The notes under the pieces: model-generated
What the model was told of the DNA's origin: nothing
Databases searched by the model: none
The model's input: the letters and a program-made list of their open reading frames with translations, nothing else
Assembly (NCBI GenBank): GCA_964565645.1
Contig: CAZMFQ010000003.1
Span: forward strand, 124,001 to 188,000
Direction of reading: 5' to 3'
DNA from: JAHIQC01 sp964565645
Lineage (GTDB): Bacteria; Actinomycetota; Coriobacteriia; Anaerosomatales; JAHIQC01
DNA: 64,000 nt
In this document: one piece after another, positions 42,215 through 50,289 of the stretch
How the letters are laid out: the number at the start of each line of letters is the position of its first letter
Numbering within the stretch: position 1 is the first letter of the stretch
Program-made: the position numbers and the translations under genes

Positions 42215-44115
42215 CGCGTTCGCACGCGTCCTTTCACAAGGTCCGTGACCGTGAGTCCACCTTGGGCGAGCCCGGCCAGCCGCCCGACCGCGTCGGGGCG
42301 CATCAAGTATCGCGGAAGTACCGCGGGCGGCGATAGTACTTCACGCAGAAGTAACTCGTCTATGACCGGCACGTGTTTGACGGCGAACTTGCCGAGGAAG
42401 AGCCGGTCGAACGAACACCCCTCGGCGACGTAATCGAGGGTGCCCATGAGGCCACGCAGGTACATCGCGTCCTTCGCAAGCCCTCCTCCGCGATACACCC
42501 GCGTGGTGATCGTGAACGCCGAGCGCTGGGAGAAGCCATGTGTGCGCAGCATCCTCCAGGTCTCGACGAACTCGGCGCCCTCCGTCATCGCGTGGACCGC
42601 CAGGACACGAGCGGCGAGTACGCGCATGCGCTCGGCGTCGAGCCCGCCCACGAGGTACTCGCCGAGCACCGCCAGACCCTCCTGCAGCTCGTCATATCCC
42701 GGCAGGCCGACCGCGAGGAGTCGCAGTCTCTGGGCACGGCCGTTGTGACGGGTGACGAGGTGCGTGCCGACCTCGTGCTGGATGAGCGCGTCCGCACGCG
42801 ACGCGGGAATGTGGGCCTCGGAACCGATGAACAGGCGGCCATGGGATACGAGCAGTCCTGAGTAGATGTCCTCGCGCACCTCGGGCAGGACACCGAATCG
42901 GGGATGGTCCTCGCGGTACGCGTTCACCTCGGCAGCCGCCCTGCCCGCGAACTCCTCGGCGGTCAGCCTCGGGGAACGCCGGCCACCCCGGGTGCGCGGG
43001 AGCGTATCGAGCAGGTGGCTCGCGAGCGAGGCGAGCCCGTCCTCGACGCCGCCGTGTATCTGCAGCGAGGTCTGCAGGAACTCCGGACGCTCTATCTCGG
43101 AGACGAGCGATATGCGCTTGTCGAGCGCGTACTGCGTGTCACGGAACAGATACATGAGCGTCGGGTCCTCGACGCGCTCCGTCCGGATGGACCAGAGCGC
43201 ATGCTTCAGCCGGCCCGGATCGAAAGGGAGCGGACGGTAGATGAAGCGGGGGCGCCGTTGGTAGCGAGAGGCATGGAACTCCCGCCACGCCTGCTCGCCG
43301 TTGACCGGAGTGACCTGCAACAGAGGGTCGAAGGACTCCCCGATCTCGGCGAGCGCCTTGTCGACGTCCCAGACCGCCTTGACCGAAGCACGACGGCCGA
43401 GGGCGTGGTAGTGCGGAGGGCGCGCCGTCGTACGGCTCAGCGTATAGCGGTATGCGGCGCGGTCGATGCAGGTGGCCAGCCGACGGGCCATCTGGCGGAC
43501 CACCACGGGATACAGCTCACCCGACTCCGAACGATAGACCGGACGGACCTCGACGCCGAGAAGGTCGGCGCCGATGGAGCGCAGTGTCCTGGCGTCCATG
43601 AGCGGCCGCATGCCGGGGGGCGCGACGCGCCTCGACTCCCCGCTCTCCACGAGCGGCGCCTGGCGCATGATCCGCGATTCACGGAGCGCCGAGGACAGTT
43701 CCTCGGCGGTCGAATAGACATCGGGATCGCGGTAGTGCGACACGCGGTACCCGGGCCGGGGTGCCGCCGCGTCCGCGTCGGGCTCACCGTCCTCGGGGGC
43801 GCTCCAGACCTCGAGAACGAGAAACGCGCCGAACGCCTCGACCATCGTGCGCGCGATCCGCTCGAGCAGGCGCGCGAGGGACGGGGCGCTGGCCGAGCCG
43901 CCGTCGGCGAGGAGGTACCCGGCGACCCCGACGACGAGACGCTCGGTACCGGGATCGGGCCGGTCGTCCGGCCTCCGATACACCACGATGAACGGCAGCT
44001 GACGGTCGACGTGGAGTCGGCCCCAGACCGGCATCGCCCGCCGCACGGCCCGGTCGGATTCGAGCCTGTCGATGATGTCGGCGATGCGCTTCTCGGTCAG
44101 AGCGGGTCGGTTCAC
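42211..44115 (-). CDS. QEGLA-motif (DUF1704) metallopeptidase-like protein
   Basis: A 634-aa protein of the DUF1704 family (annotated as flavohemoglobin expression-modulating QEGLA motif proteins; the eukaryotic relatives are the MATCAP tyrosine carboxypeptidases). Zinc site: HEVGTH near residue 444 and the glutamate in LQEGLAVLGEYLVGG near 475. Other family blocks are RFIYRPLPFDPGRLKHALW, YLFRDTQYALDKRISL, HGFSQRSAFTITTRVYRGGGLAKDAMYLRG. No signal peptide. The start is GTG 44115, overlapping the amidohydrolase stop by GTGA; its stop overlaps the ATP-grasp start. A peptidase that trims or removes C-terminal residues in a pathway with a ligase is the natural reading (inference). Confidence 0.9.
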   Translation of the reverse strand: MNRPALTEKRIADIIDRLESDRAVRRAMPVWGRLHVDRQLPFIVVYRRPDDRPDPGTERLVVGVAGYLLADGGSASAPSLARLLERIARTMVEAFGAFLVLEVWSAPEDGEPDADAAAPRPGYRVSHYRDPDVYSTAEELSSALRESRIMRQAPLVESGESRRVAPPGMRPLMDARTLRSIGADLLGVEVRPVYRSESGELYPVVVRQMARRLATCIDRAAYRYTLSRTTARPPHYHALGRRASVKAVWDVDKALAEIGESFDPLLQVTPVNGEQAWREFHASRYQRRPRFIYRPLPFDPGRLKHALWSIRTERVEDPTLMYLFRDTQYALDKRISLVSEIERPEFLQTSLQIHGGVEDGLASLASHLLDTLPRTRGGRRSPRLTAEEFAGRAAAEVNAYREDHPRFGVLPEVREDIYSGLLVSHGRLFIGSEAHIPASRADALIQHEVGTHLVTRHNGRAQRLRLLAVGLPGYDELQEGLAVLGEYLVGGLDAERMRVLAARVLAVHAMTEGAEFVETWRMLRTHGFSQRSAFTITTRVYRGGGLAKDAMYLRGLMGTLDYVAEGCSFDRLFLGKFAVKHVPVIDELLLREVLSPPAVLPRYLMRPDAVGRLAGLAQGGLTVTDLVKGRVRTR

Positions 44116-44870
44116 GATCGGCCGCCGAATCTCGCGGACAGCGCCCGGGCCGCCGAGGCCAAAGCCTGACGTGCGCGCTCGACGGCATGCGGATCGGGCG
44201 TCCCGGTCCACTCGTCCATGAAGGTCTTCTTGAACTCGATGGCCAGACCGCAACCGACCCCTTGGTAGCGCGCGTTGACCCAGCGCACGAACGCCCCGCC
44301 GCGGAACTTCACGTTCTCGGCGACGTCGTACCCCGCATCGGTCAGCGTGCCGGAAAGGGTCGCTATCGCAGCCCCGAAGCGCACCGCATCCACCGACTCT
44401 GTCCCCAGGTTGACCTCGGGATCGGTCGCGGGATGCGCCGGCGGGGCTTCGGGACCGCCGCGCCTATGGTTGTAGCTGTGGATGTCGAACAACACGAAGC
44501 CGCCGTGCGCATCGACGGCGCGGTCCAGGAGTCCGGCGACGGACGAGTAGAAGGCGTCATGGATGCGACGCGACTCCTCGGCGGCCTGATCGTCGATCGG
44601 AGCGGCCCAGACATGAAGTCCCCAGGCCATCTCGGGGGTGTGGTACACGGCCTCGGCGCGGCCGCGGTTGAGGTCGACCTCGAAGCGTGACGTCTCCGCC
44701 ACGACGCGGCTTACGCCTATGTCGGCGATCACGTCGGTGAACGGGTCCTCCTCACGCAGGCGCTCGCTGTCGGAAAGCGCCATCAGGGGCAGCAGCGAGG
44801 GTCGCACCGCATGTCCCGCGTGCAGGGCCACTGTGATGACCGGGGTCGCTCTGTCCTCGATGCGGAACAC
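44112..44870 (-). CDS. N-formylglutamate amidohydrolase family protein
   Basis: A 252-aa member of the N-formylglutamate amidohydrolase (HutG/FGase) family of zinc amidohydrolases. Landmarks: TVALHAGHAVRPS (metal site), EEDPFTDVIADIGVSRVV, TSRFEVDLNRGRAEAVY, LFDIHSYNHRRGGP, NLGTE and GLAIEFKKTFMDEWTG. In a histidine-degradation setting it would release formate from N-formylglutamate, but no hut genes are near. Instead it is coupled to the QEGLA metallopeptidase and ATP-grasp genes, suggesting another amide substrate. The start is GTG 44870, with GGAGG five bases upstream, 16 bp after nhaA. Confidence 0.9.
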   Translation of the reverse strand: MFRIEDRATPVITVALHAGHAVRPSLLPLMALSDSERLREEDPFTDVIADIGVSRVVAETSRFEVDLNRGRAEAVYHTPEMAWGLHVWAAPIDDQAAEESRRIHDAFYSSVAGLLDRAVDAHGGFVLFDIHSYNHRRGGPEAPPAHPATDPEVNLGTESVDAVRFGAAIATLSGTLTDAGYDVAENVKFRGGAFVRWVNARYQGVGCGLAIEFKKTFMDEWTGTPDPHAVERARQALASAARALSARFGGRS

Positions 44871-44886
44871 AGCCACCTCCGCCGGA

Positions 44887-46242
44887 TCAGCTGGTCGACG
44901 CGGATGGCGTGCGTGAAGCGACCACGCGAAGGAACGCGTAACCCAGACCCCCGGCCGCAAGCGAGGTCACGAGGATGGCGAACTTGGCCTCGGCGATCAG
45001 CAGAGGATCGGTGAACGCGAGGTTCGAGACGAACAGCGACATCGTGAACCCTATCCCGCCGAGGATGCCCGCACCCGCGATGTGTCCCCAGGTCACCTCT
45101 GGCGGCAGATCCGCGAGCTTGAGCTTGATGGCGACCCAGGTCATCGAGAAGATGCCGACCGACTTGCCCACGATCAGCCCGAGGAAGACTCCTATCGTGA
45201 CCGGCTGGACCACGAGGACCGAAAGGTCGTAGCCAGTCAGGGCCACGCCGGCGTTCGCGAGCGCGAACAGCGGGAGGATCACGTATGTCGTCACAGGCTG
45301 AAGGGCGTGCTCGAGGCGCTGCAAGGGCGCAGCAACGTGGCGAGCGACCGCGCGGATCTCGAACGCCGCGTGCTGCTGCTGCGGATCGTCGAGCACATGC
45401 GCGTCGGGGACCTCGACCTGCTCGATGTGATCGAGCGTCTTGCGGGCCCACTGCACGAACTCCATCGGTCGCGTCCGAGAGACCGCCGGGATGGTGAACG
45501 CTATCAGCACGCCGGCGATCGTCGCGTGGATCCCGGAGTGAAGGAAGCAGAACCACACGACGATGCCGACAAGCGCGTAGGGCACCGGCGAGTCGACCCC
45601 GGCGCGATTGAACCCCACGAGCACCAGCAACAGTGCGATGCCCAGCCCGAGCCATGACCAGTGGATGCTCTCCGTGTAGAACATGGCGATGACGATGATC
45701 GCTCCGATGTCGTCAGCGATCGCGAGCGCGGTCAAGAAGACCTTCAGCCCCACCGGGACCGCACTGCCGAGCAACGCGAGCACGCCGAGCGCGAACGCGA
45801 TGTCGGTCGCCATCGGCACGCCCCAGCCCGAGGCGCCCGGACCGCCCGAGTTGAACGCGAGATACACGACCGCGGGAGCCACCATGCCGCCGAGTGCGGC
45901 CACGATCGGAAGTGAAGCCTTCCTCGCCGAGGAGAGCTCCCCCACGAGCACCTCGCGCTTGATCTCGAGTCCCACCACGAAGAAGAAGAGCGCCATCAGC
46001 CCGTCGTCGATCCATCCGATCAACGTCTCGGTGATCTCCCAGCCGCCGACGTGGATGCCCATGGGAATCTCCCAGAACGCCGCGTAGGATTCGGCCGCAG
46101 GCGAGTTGGCCAGAGCCAACGCGATGATCGCCGCGGCCAGAAGGAGAATGCCTCCCGAGACCTCGAGCGCGAGGAATCTATGGAAGTCGTGCTGCGCTCG
46201 GCCGACGGCGGTAAGCGTCGCGGAGATGGTTCTTCTGATCAT
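44887..46242 (-). CDS. nhaA: Na+/H+ antiporter NhaA
   Basis: A 451-aa membrane antiporter that exchanges sodium or lithium for protons. About twelve helices. Landmarks: LALEVSGGILLLAAAIIALALANS, INDGLMA-like WIDDGLMALFFFVVGLEIKRE, MVAPAVVYLAFN, GWGVPMATDIAFALGVLALLG (with the paired-aspartate region ATDIAF and TALAIADDIGAIIVIA), and a C-terminal ITYVILPLFALANAGV-like block. The cytoplasmic loop is longer than in E. coli NhaA (388 aa). ATG 46242. It may be the first gene of a run with the amidohydrolase, QEGLA and ATP-grasp genes. Confidence 0.96.
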   Translation of the reverse strand: MIRRTISATLTAVGRAQHDFHRFLALEVSGGILLLAAAIIALALANSPAAESYAAFWEIPMGIHVGGWEITETLIGWIDDGLMALFFFVVGLEIKREVLVGELSSARKASLPIVAALGGMVAPAVVYLAFNSGGPGASGWGVPMATDIAFALGVLALLGSAVPVGLKVFLTALAIADDIGAIIVIAMFYTESIHWSWLGLGIALLLVLVGFNRAGVDSPVPYALVGIVVWFCFLHSGIHATIAGVLIAFTIPAVSRTRPMEFVQWARKTLDHIEQVEVPDAHVLDDPQQQHAAFEIRAVARHVAAPLQRLEHALQPVTTYVILPLFALANAGVALTGYDLSVLVVQPVTIGVFLGLIVGKSVGIFSMTWVAIKLKLADLPPEVTWGHIAGAGILGGIGFTMSLFVSNLAFTDPLLIAEAKFAILVTSLAAGGLGYAFLRVVASRTPSASTS

Positions 46243-46313
46243 GGAGCCCCTCGGGTCGGATCGCCAACGTACAAGGATTCTAACCGACAGAGGCGGACCG
46301 GTAGGACTCGGCC

Positions 46314-46820
46314 TCAGTCCCGGTCGGGCAGTATCAGTGCCATGATCACCACGTCGAGCCACCCGCCGAACTTGAATCCGACCTCCGGCAAGCGTCCGAC
46401 CTCACGGTATCCGAAGCGCGTGCCGAGGGCGATGCTCGCGGTGTTGCCGGCGACCACCTGCGACAGCAAGGCATGATGGCCCGCGTCGCGGGCGCGCTCG
46501 ATCAGAGCCGTCATCAGGCTCGACCCGATCCCCTCGCCCAGGGCGTCTTGAGAGATGTAGGTCGATACCTCGACCGACCTGTCGTATGCGGGCCTCGGAT
46601 GCCAGGGGCTGAGCGAACCCCAGCCTATCGTGCGCCCGGCGCGTTCAGCGACGATCACCGGGTGGGCCGGCCCGTGCGTCCGAAGCCATGTCCGCCGGTC
46701 CTCGGCGGTCTTGGGCTCGGTATCGAATGTCGCAGTGCTATGCAGCACGTAGTGGTTGTAGATATCGGCGATCGCCTGCGCATCGGCGTCGACCGCGTTC
46801 CGGATGACGAGTCCGTCCAT
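46314..46820 (-). CDS. GNAT acetyltransferase, phosphinothricin/L-amino-acid type
   Basis: A 168-aa GNAT enzyme resembling phosphinothricin and methionine-sulfone/sulfoximine N-acetyltransferases. Seen: LVIRNAVDADAQAIADIYNHYVLHSTATFDTEP at the start, GWGSLSPWHPRPAYDRSVEVSTYIS, the acetyl-CoA loop GEGIGSSLMTALIERARDAGHHALL, then NTASIALGTRFGYREVGRLPEVGFKFGGWLDVVIM. All features of the YncA/PAT group. Likely acetylates amino-acid analogues. ATG 46820 gives the family start. It is divergent from the polyferredoxin gene. Confidence 0.92.
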   Translation of the reverse strand: MDGLVIRNAVDADAQAIADIYNHYVLHSTATFDTEPKTAEDRRTWLRTHGPAHPVIVAERAGRTIGWGSLSPWHPRPAYDRSVEVSTYISQDALGEGIGSSLMTALIERARDAGHHALLSQVVAGNTASIALGTRFGYREVGRLPEVGFKFGGWLDVVIMALILPDRD

Positions 46821-46977
46821 CGCGCATTTCGCCTTCCCGTCGGGTTGTTCTCCGCGCATCACGATAGCATCAGGCCGCCTGTGTGAGCGCACGACTTCTT
46901 CACAACTCATGCGAGGGGAGTTCACCGGCGCTCTATAGCATCCGACCTCGGAAGACAACCGATGAACGGAGCGAAGC

Positions 46978-48150
46978 ATGGCGACATCCACCACGGACAA
47001 GGCCGGCAGAAGGCGGGCGCGGCTGGTCAGGCTCGTCGGACTGGTCGCGGTACTCGGGATCTCGACGGGGCTGGGACTACTGCACGCGGCGAACGGCGGT
47101 ACCTGGCGGCCCGTCAACGTCGACGCGCTGTGCCCCTTCGGCGGCATCGAGACCCTCTGGGCGTTCCTGTCGGGCGGCTTCCTGCTCCAGCGTGTCGCGC
47201 TGAGCAGTATCGTGCTGCTGGTCGGCACGCTCGCCGTCGCCCTTGTGATGGGACGCGCGTTCTGTGGCCAGATATGTCCGCTCGGCACGCTGCAGGAGTT
47301 GTTCGGACGTCTCGGCCGACGAATCTTCGGCAGACGTCTGACGATGCCGGCGGCGCTCGATCGCCCCGCCCGCTATCTCAAGTACGCGATCCTGCTCGGG
47401 GTCACACTGTGGACCTGGGCGGCGGCAGAACTCGTCATACGCGCCTACGACCCGTGGGCCGCATACCACCACCTGAGCAGCGCTGAGCTCATGGCCGAGT
47501 TCGGCATCGGGCTGGCCGTTCTCGTCGCAAGCCTGCTCGGCTCGATCGCCTACGACAGGTTCTTCTGCAAGTACGCCTGTCCGATGGGCGCATTCCTGGG
47601 CGTGTTCAACCGTCTGAGTGCGTTTCGCGTACGCCGCGACGAGGTCACGTGTGTGGATTGCGGGGCCTGTGACCGCGCATGCCCCGTCAACCTCCCCGTC
47701 GCCACGGTCGAAGAGGTCAGGTCAGCGGAGTGCATCGCGTGCGGCGAGTGCGTCACCGCGTGCCCCGCTCCCGGCGCGCTGACGTTCGCATCCAACTCAG
47801 GGCGTCGCATAAGCCCGGTACGGCTCACCCTCGTGACCTTGGCCGTGTTCTTTGGGATCGCCGCCGTCTCGACGGGTCTGGGCTGGTTCGAGTGGTCTCA
47901 GCCCACGCTCGCCGGGGAGATCGAGAAGGCCGCAGCGACCGGTGAGGCAGTGGACACGAGCGTGATCAAGGGCTTCATGACGATGAACGAGGTCGCCGAA
48001 GCCACAGGTATCCCCGCCGAAGAACTGCAGGGCGTGTTCGGCATCACCGAGGCGGAGATGTCCCAACCCCTCAAAGACGTCAAAGCGGTCTACGGATTCA
48101 CCATGGAGGACGTGCGCTACTACGTGGAAGAAGCCATGACCGCACCCTGA
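46978..48150 (+). CDS. NapH/YccM-like membrane polyferredoxin
   Basis: A 390-aa integral membrane iron-sulfur protein with four or five helices. The membrane part has the paired CX3CP motifs of the family (FCGQICPLGTLQELFG and FCKYACPMGAFLGVFN), which may bind a cluster or take part in electron transfer. They are followed by two [4Fe-4S] ferredoxin motifs (CVDCGACDRACP and CIACGECVTACP), one more helix (~280-300), and a C-terminal helical domain (MTMNEVAEATGIPAEELQGVFG, GFTMEDVRYYVEEAM) often found on NosR- or FMN-binding redox proteins. Likely moves electrons between the quinone pool and cytoplasmic or periplasmic partners. ATG 46978 has GGAG upstream. No partner oxidoreductase is adjacent. 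Confidence 0.92.
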   Translation: MATSTTDKAGRRRARLVRLVGLVAVLGISTGLGLLHAANGGTWRPVNVDALCPFGGIETLWAFLSGGFLLQRVALSSIVLLVGTLAVALVMGRAFCGQICPLGTLQELFGRLGRRIFGRRLTMPAALDRPARYLKYAILLGVTLWTWAAAELVIRAYDPWAAYHHLSSAELMAEFGIGLAVLVASLLGSIAYDRFFCKYACPMGAFLGVFNRLSAFRVRRDEVTCVDCGACDRACPVNLPVATVEEVRSAECIACGECVTACPAPGALTFASNSGRRISPVRLTLVTLAVFFGIAAVSTGLGWFEWSQPTLAGEIEKAAATGEAVDTSVIKGFMTMNEVAEATGIPAEELQGVFGITEAEMSQPLKDVKAVYGFTMEDVRYYVEEAMTAP

Positions 48151-48291
48151 TCATCCGCATCATACGCCTCATCATTCTGCTACACCGGCGGGCCTGTTCG
48201 GCACGCAGATTGCTTGCAAACGAATCGAGAACGCGGCGACCCGCCTACCTCCTCCTCCCCCCTCGGGGCGGGGTCCGCCGTTCGCGAAAGA

Positions 48292-48321
48292 CAGGACGCG
48301 CCATCCCCTCGGCGCGTCCTG
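48292..48321. terminator. Hairpin between convergent genes
   Basis: CAGGACGCGCC (48292-48302) and GGCGCGTCCTG (48311-48321) form a perfect 11-bp stem with an 8-base loop in the 203-bp gap between the polyferredoxin gene and the lipoprotein gene, which converge here. Only TT follows, but the position suits a bidirectional terminator. Confidence 0.65.
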
Positions 48322-48353
48322 TTGCGTGCGGGGAGCGCCCGCTTTGGGGGCGG

Positions 48354-49388
48354 TCACGGGACATAGGCGAGGTCCACGATCTCTCCCCTCGGGTCACCGA
48401 CCTTCGTGCTCGTCACCGCCCTCAGGTCTGCATCGTAGTACGTCACGGTCCCGTCGCCCTGGGCCACCAGCACTCCGCCGTCGGGACCGCCCGACACGGA
48501 ACTGACCCCGCGCACCTGCAACACACCCGCCTGCTCGAGGGTCACAGCGTCGACGAACACGATCCTGTCGGCCTCGTATGTGTCCTGCGGGGGGCCGTCC
48601 GCGACTGCGACATAGCGTCCGGCCGCCCACGCGAACGCAGGGCCGGTCTCGAATCCCCCCACGAGTACCTCGCCGAGGATGCGAGCGTCGGTAGCGGAGT
48701 AGCGGACCAGGCGCGCGTCCATGCCCGAACGTCCGAACGCCACGACCTCGGTTTCAAAGCCGCAGAGCGACACCGTGAGCGTCATCTCGCTCGAGACCGA
48801 CTGCGGGGTGCCGGCGGCGGAGTAGACGTAGTAGCCGTCCGACGGGGCCCCGGACTCATCGTCCCAGTGATGCCAGACCCACACGCGATCCCGGGTCCCA
48901 GCGCATCCGGCGACACCCGGCGAGAGCCAGAGGTCTTCGACCTTCCCTTCGGAGTCCACACGATGAAGCCAGTGTCCCTCCGGGCCGACCAGGCCGGTCG
49001 TAAGCATGAACCATCCCTCACGGGTGGCGGCGGCCATCTGGGTATCCATACTCCCCAGCTTCGTGTAGGTCAGGTCGCCGCGCTCCAGGTCGAGCGCGCC
49101 GTACTCGCGGCCCATCTCATCTCCATGGCCTCCGCACTGAGCCGTGATGAGCCGCCTGCCCAGGACACCCAGATCGAGAGCCTGCGAGGAGAGCTTCACC
49201 CTCCGAAGCTCACCCAGGTCTCCCGGGTCGAGCAACACCACCTCGCGCGACATCTGACACAGGACGGCGACCACGGGCCCATCGACCGGTTTGAACGTGA
49301 CGGGCTTGTCCTTGGAACAGCCGGTCGTCAGCACACACCCGAGCGCCAGTAGCCAGACCAGCGCGCTGCGCATCCAACGAGACCCCAT
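48354..49388 (-). CDS. Lipoprotein with WD/PQQ-like repeat character
   Basis: A 344-aa predicted lipoprotein: signal peptide with lipobox LTTGC (mature cysteine near residue 24). The mature part shows repeating four-strand blades (VVLLDPGDLGELRRVKLS, HWLHRVDSEGKVEDLWLS, YVYSAAGTPQSVSSEM, IVFVDAVTLEQAGVLQVRG, VTYYDADLRAVTSTKVG), suggesting a beta-propeller. There is no enzyme motif. GAGGGGG precedes ATG 49388. It follows the YiiX-like gene by about 30 bp on the same strand, so both exported proteins may be expressed together. Confidence 0.78.
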   Translation of the reverse strand: MGSRWMRSALVWLLALGCVLTTGCSKDKPVTFKPVDGPVVAVLCQMSREVVLLDPGDLGELRRVKLSSQALDLGVLGRRLITAQCGGHGDEMGREYGALDLERGDLTYTKLGSMDTQMAAATREGWFMLTTGLVGPEGHWLHRVDSEGKVEDLWLSPGVAGCAGTRDRVWVWHHWDDESGAPSDGYYVYSAAGTPQSVSSEMTLTVSLCGFETEVVAFGRSGMDARLVRYSATDARILGEVLVGGFETGPAFAWAAGRYVAVADGPPQDTYEADRIVFVDAVTLEQAGVLQVRGVSSVSGGPDGGVLVAQGDGTVTYYDADLRAVTSTKVGDPRGEIVDLAYVP

Positions 49389-49420
49389 GATCGCCGCCCC
49401 CTCTCGGTCTTGATCAGCGC

Positions 49421-50167
49421 CTAGTGCGACGCCGCAAAGACCTTCGTGTCACCGTCGTTGTACACATCCACGGGCGCGACCCAGTACCCCCCATTGGCGT
49501 CGAGATCCCTGCGCGCGCTCGTGTAGTAGCCGGCCCAGGGCAACTTGCTGCAGTACCACTGGGTGTAGTCCGTCTTGGCCGAGAACAGGTTGTAGCGCTC
49601 ACCGACCTGGCTCGAGCAGAAGCGCCGTGCCGCCGAACGTTGGCTGAGGAGCGCCCTGGGCACGTAGAGCCCGTACGCCCAGTCATAGGCCCGGTACTTG
49701 ATCGGCTTCTCGAGCGTGACGCAGCCCGGCTGCTCCTTCACGGCGCTCCAGACGCACGATGAGAAGAGCGATATCCCTCGCGTGGCATCCATGATGCCGA
49801 CGTGCCCGACGCTCCACGCGTTGAACCCCATGATGAGGTCGCCGTCGCGGAAGCCCGTGATCGGCAGCGAGTTGCCGCGCGTGGTCGTGGCGAGCGGTGA
49901 GACCTCCGAGCTCAGGTCGAAGACGGCCTCGTTCGCGTCGGGTTCGGCGTCGACGAACGGGGCGACCGGAACGCCCGACGCCGAGAACGCCTCGACGGAC
50001 ATGGCCTCCAGAGCGCTGGGCTCCTTGGGGATGTCGAGCCGCGCCTCCTCCTCGATACTCGGCACGAAGGGGTCTGTGAGCGTCAGATCGGCCGCACTCG
50101 CCGGCGCCACCGCCGCAAGACAGATGAGCACGGCCGTTGCGACCGTGAAGATGTTCCGTGTTCCCAT
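49421..50167 (-). CDS. Secreted YiiX-like (permuted papain-fold, NlpC/P60-related) protein
   Basis: A 248-aa exported protein: signal peptide (~8-26, cleavage near ASA). The catalytic domain (~95-248) looks like the YiiX/YebB permuted NlpC/P60 group: the histidine block GDLIMGFNAWSVGHVGIMD comes first, and the cysteine in TQWYCSKLPWAGYY comes near the end, the reverse of the usual Cys-His order. Such enzymes cleave amide or ester bonds in cell-envelope material. SD GGGAGG precedes ATG 50167, and a 13-bp inverted repeat in the leader includes part of that SD. It is 122 bp downstream of pstB on the same strand. Confidence 0.85.
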   Translation of the reverse strand: MGTRNIFTVATAVLICLAAVAPASAADLTLTDPFVPSIEEEARLDIPKEPSALEAMSVEAFSASGVPVAPFVDAEPDANEAVFDLSSEVSPLATTTRGNSLPITGFRDGDLIMGFNAWSVGHVGIMDATRGISLFSSCVWSAVKEQPGCVTLEKPIKYRAYDWAYGLYVPRALLSQRSAARRFCSSQVGERYNLFSAKTDYTQWYCSKLPWAGYYTSARRDLDANGGYWVAPVDVYNDGDTKVFAASH

Positions 50168-50173
50168 GGTTCC

Positions 50174-50230
50174 TCCCTGATGATCGATGGATCGACGACG
50201 CAGGCCCGCGACGCCAACGATCATCAGGGA
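50174..50230 (-). promoter_or_regulatory. 13-bp inverted repeat in the leader, covering the ribosome binding site of the YiiX-like gene
   Basis: TCCCTGATGATCG (minus strand, from 50230) is a perfect complement of CGATCATCAGGGA (to 50174), with a 31-nt loop. The 3' arm ends in GGGA, which is the first part of the GGGAGG Shine-Dalgarno seven bases before the ATG. In RNA the stem would hide the ribosome binding site. No T tract follows, which argues against a plain terminator. Confidence 0.7.
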
Positions 50231-50289
50231 TGGTACGAATCCGGGCCTTACCAGGATCTCAACCGTGGTCCGGAGCCGGTTCTCCGCTG

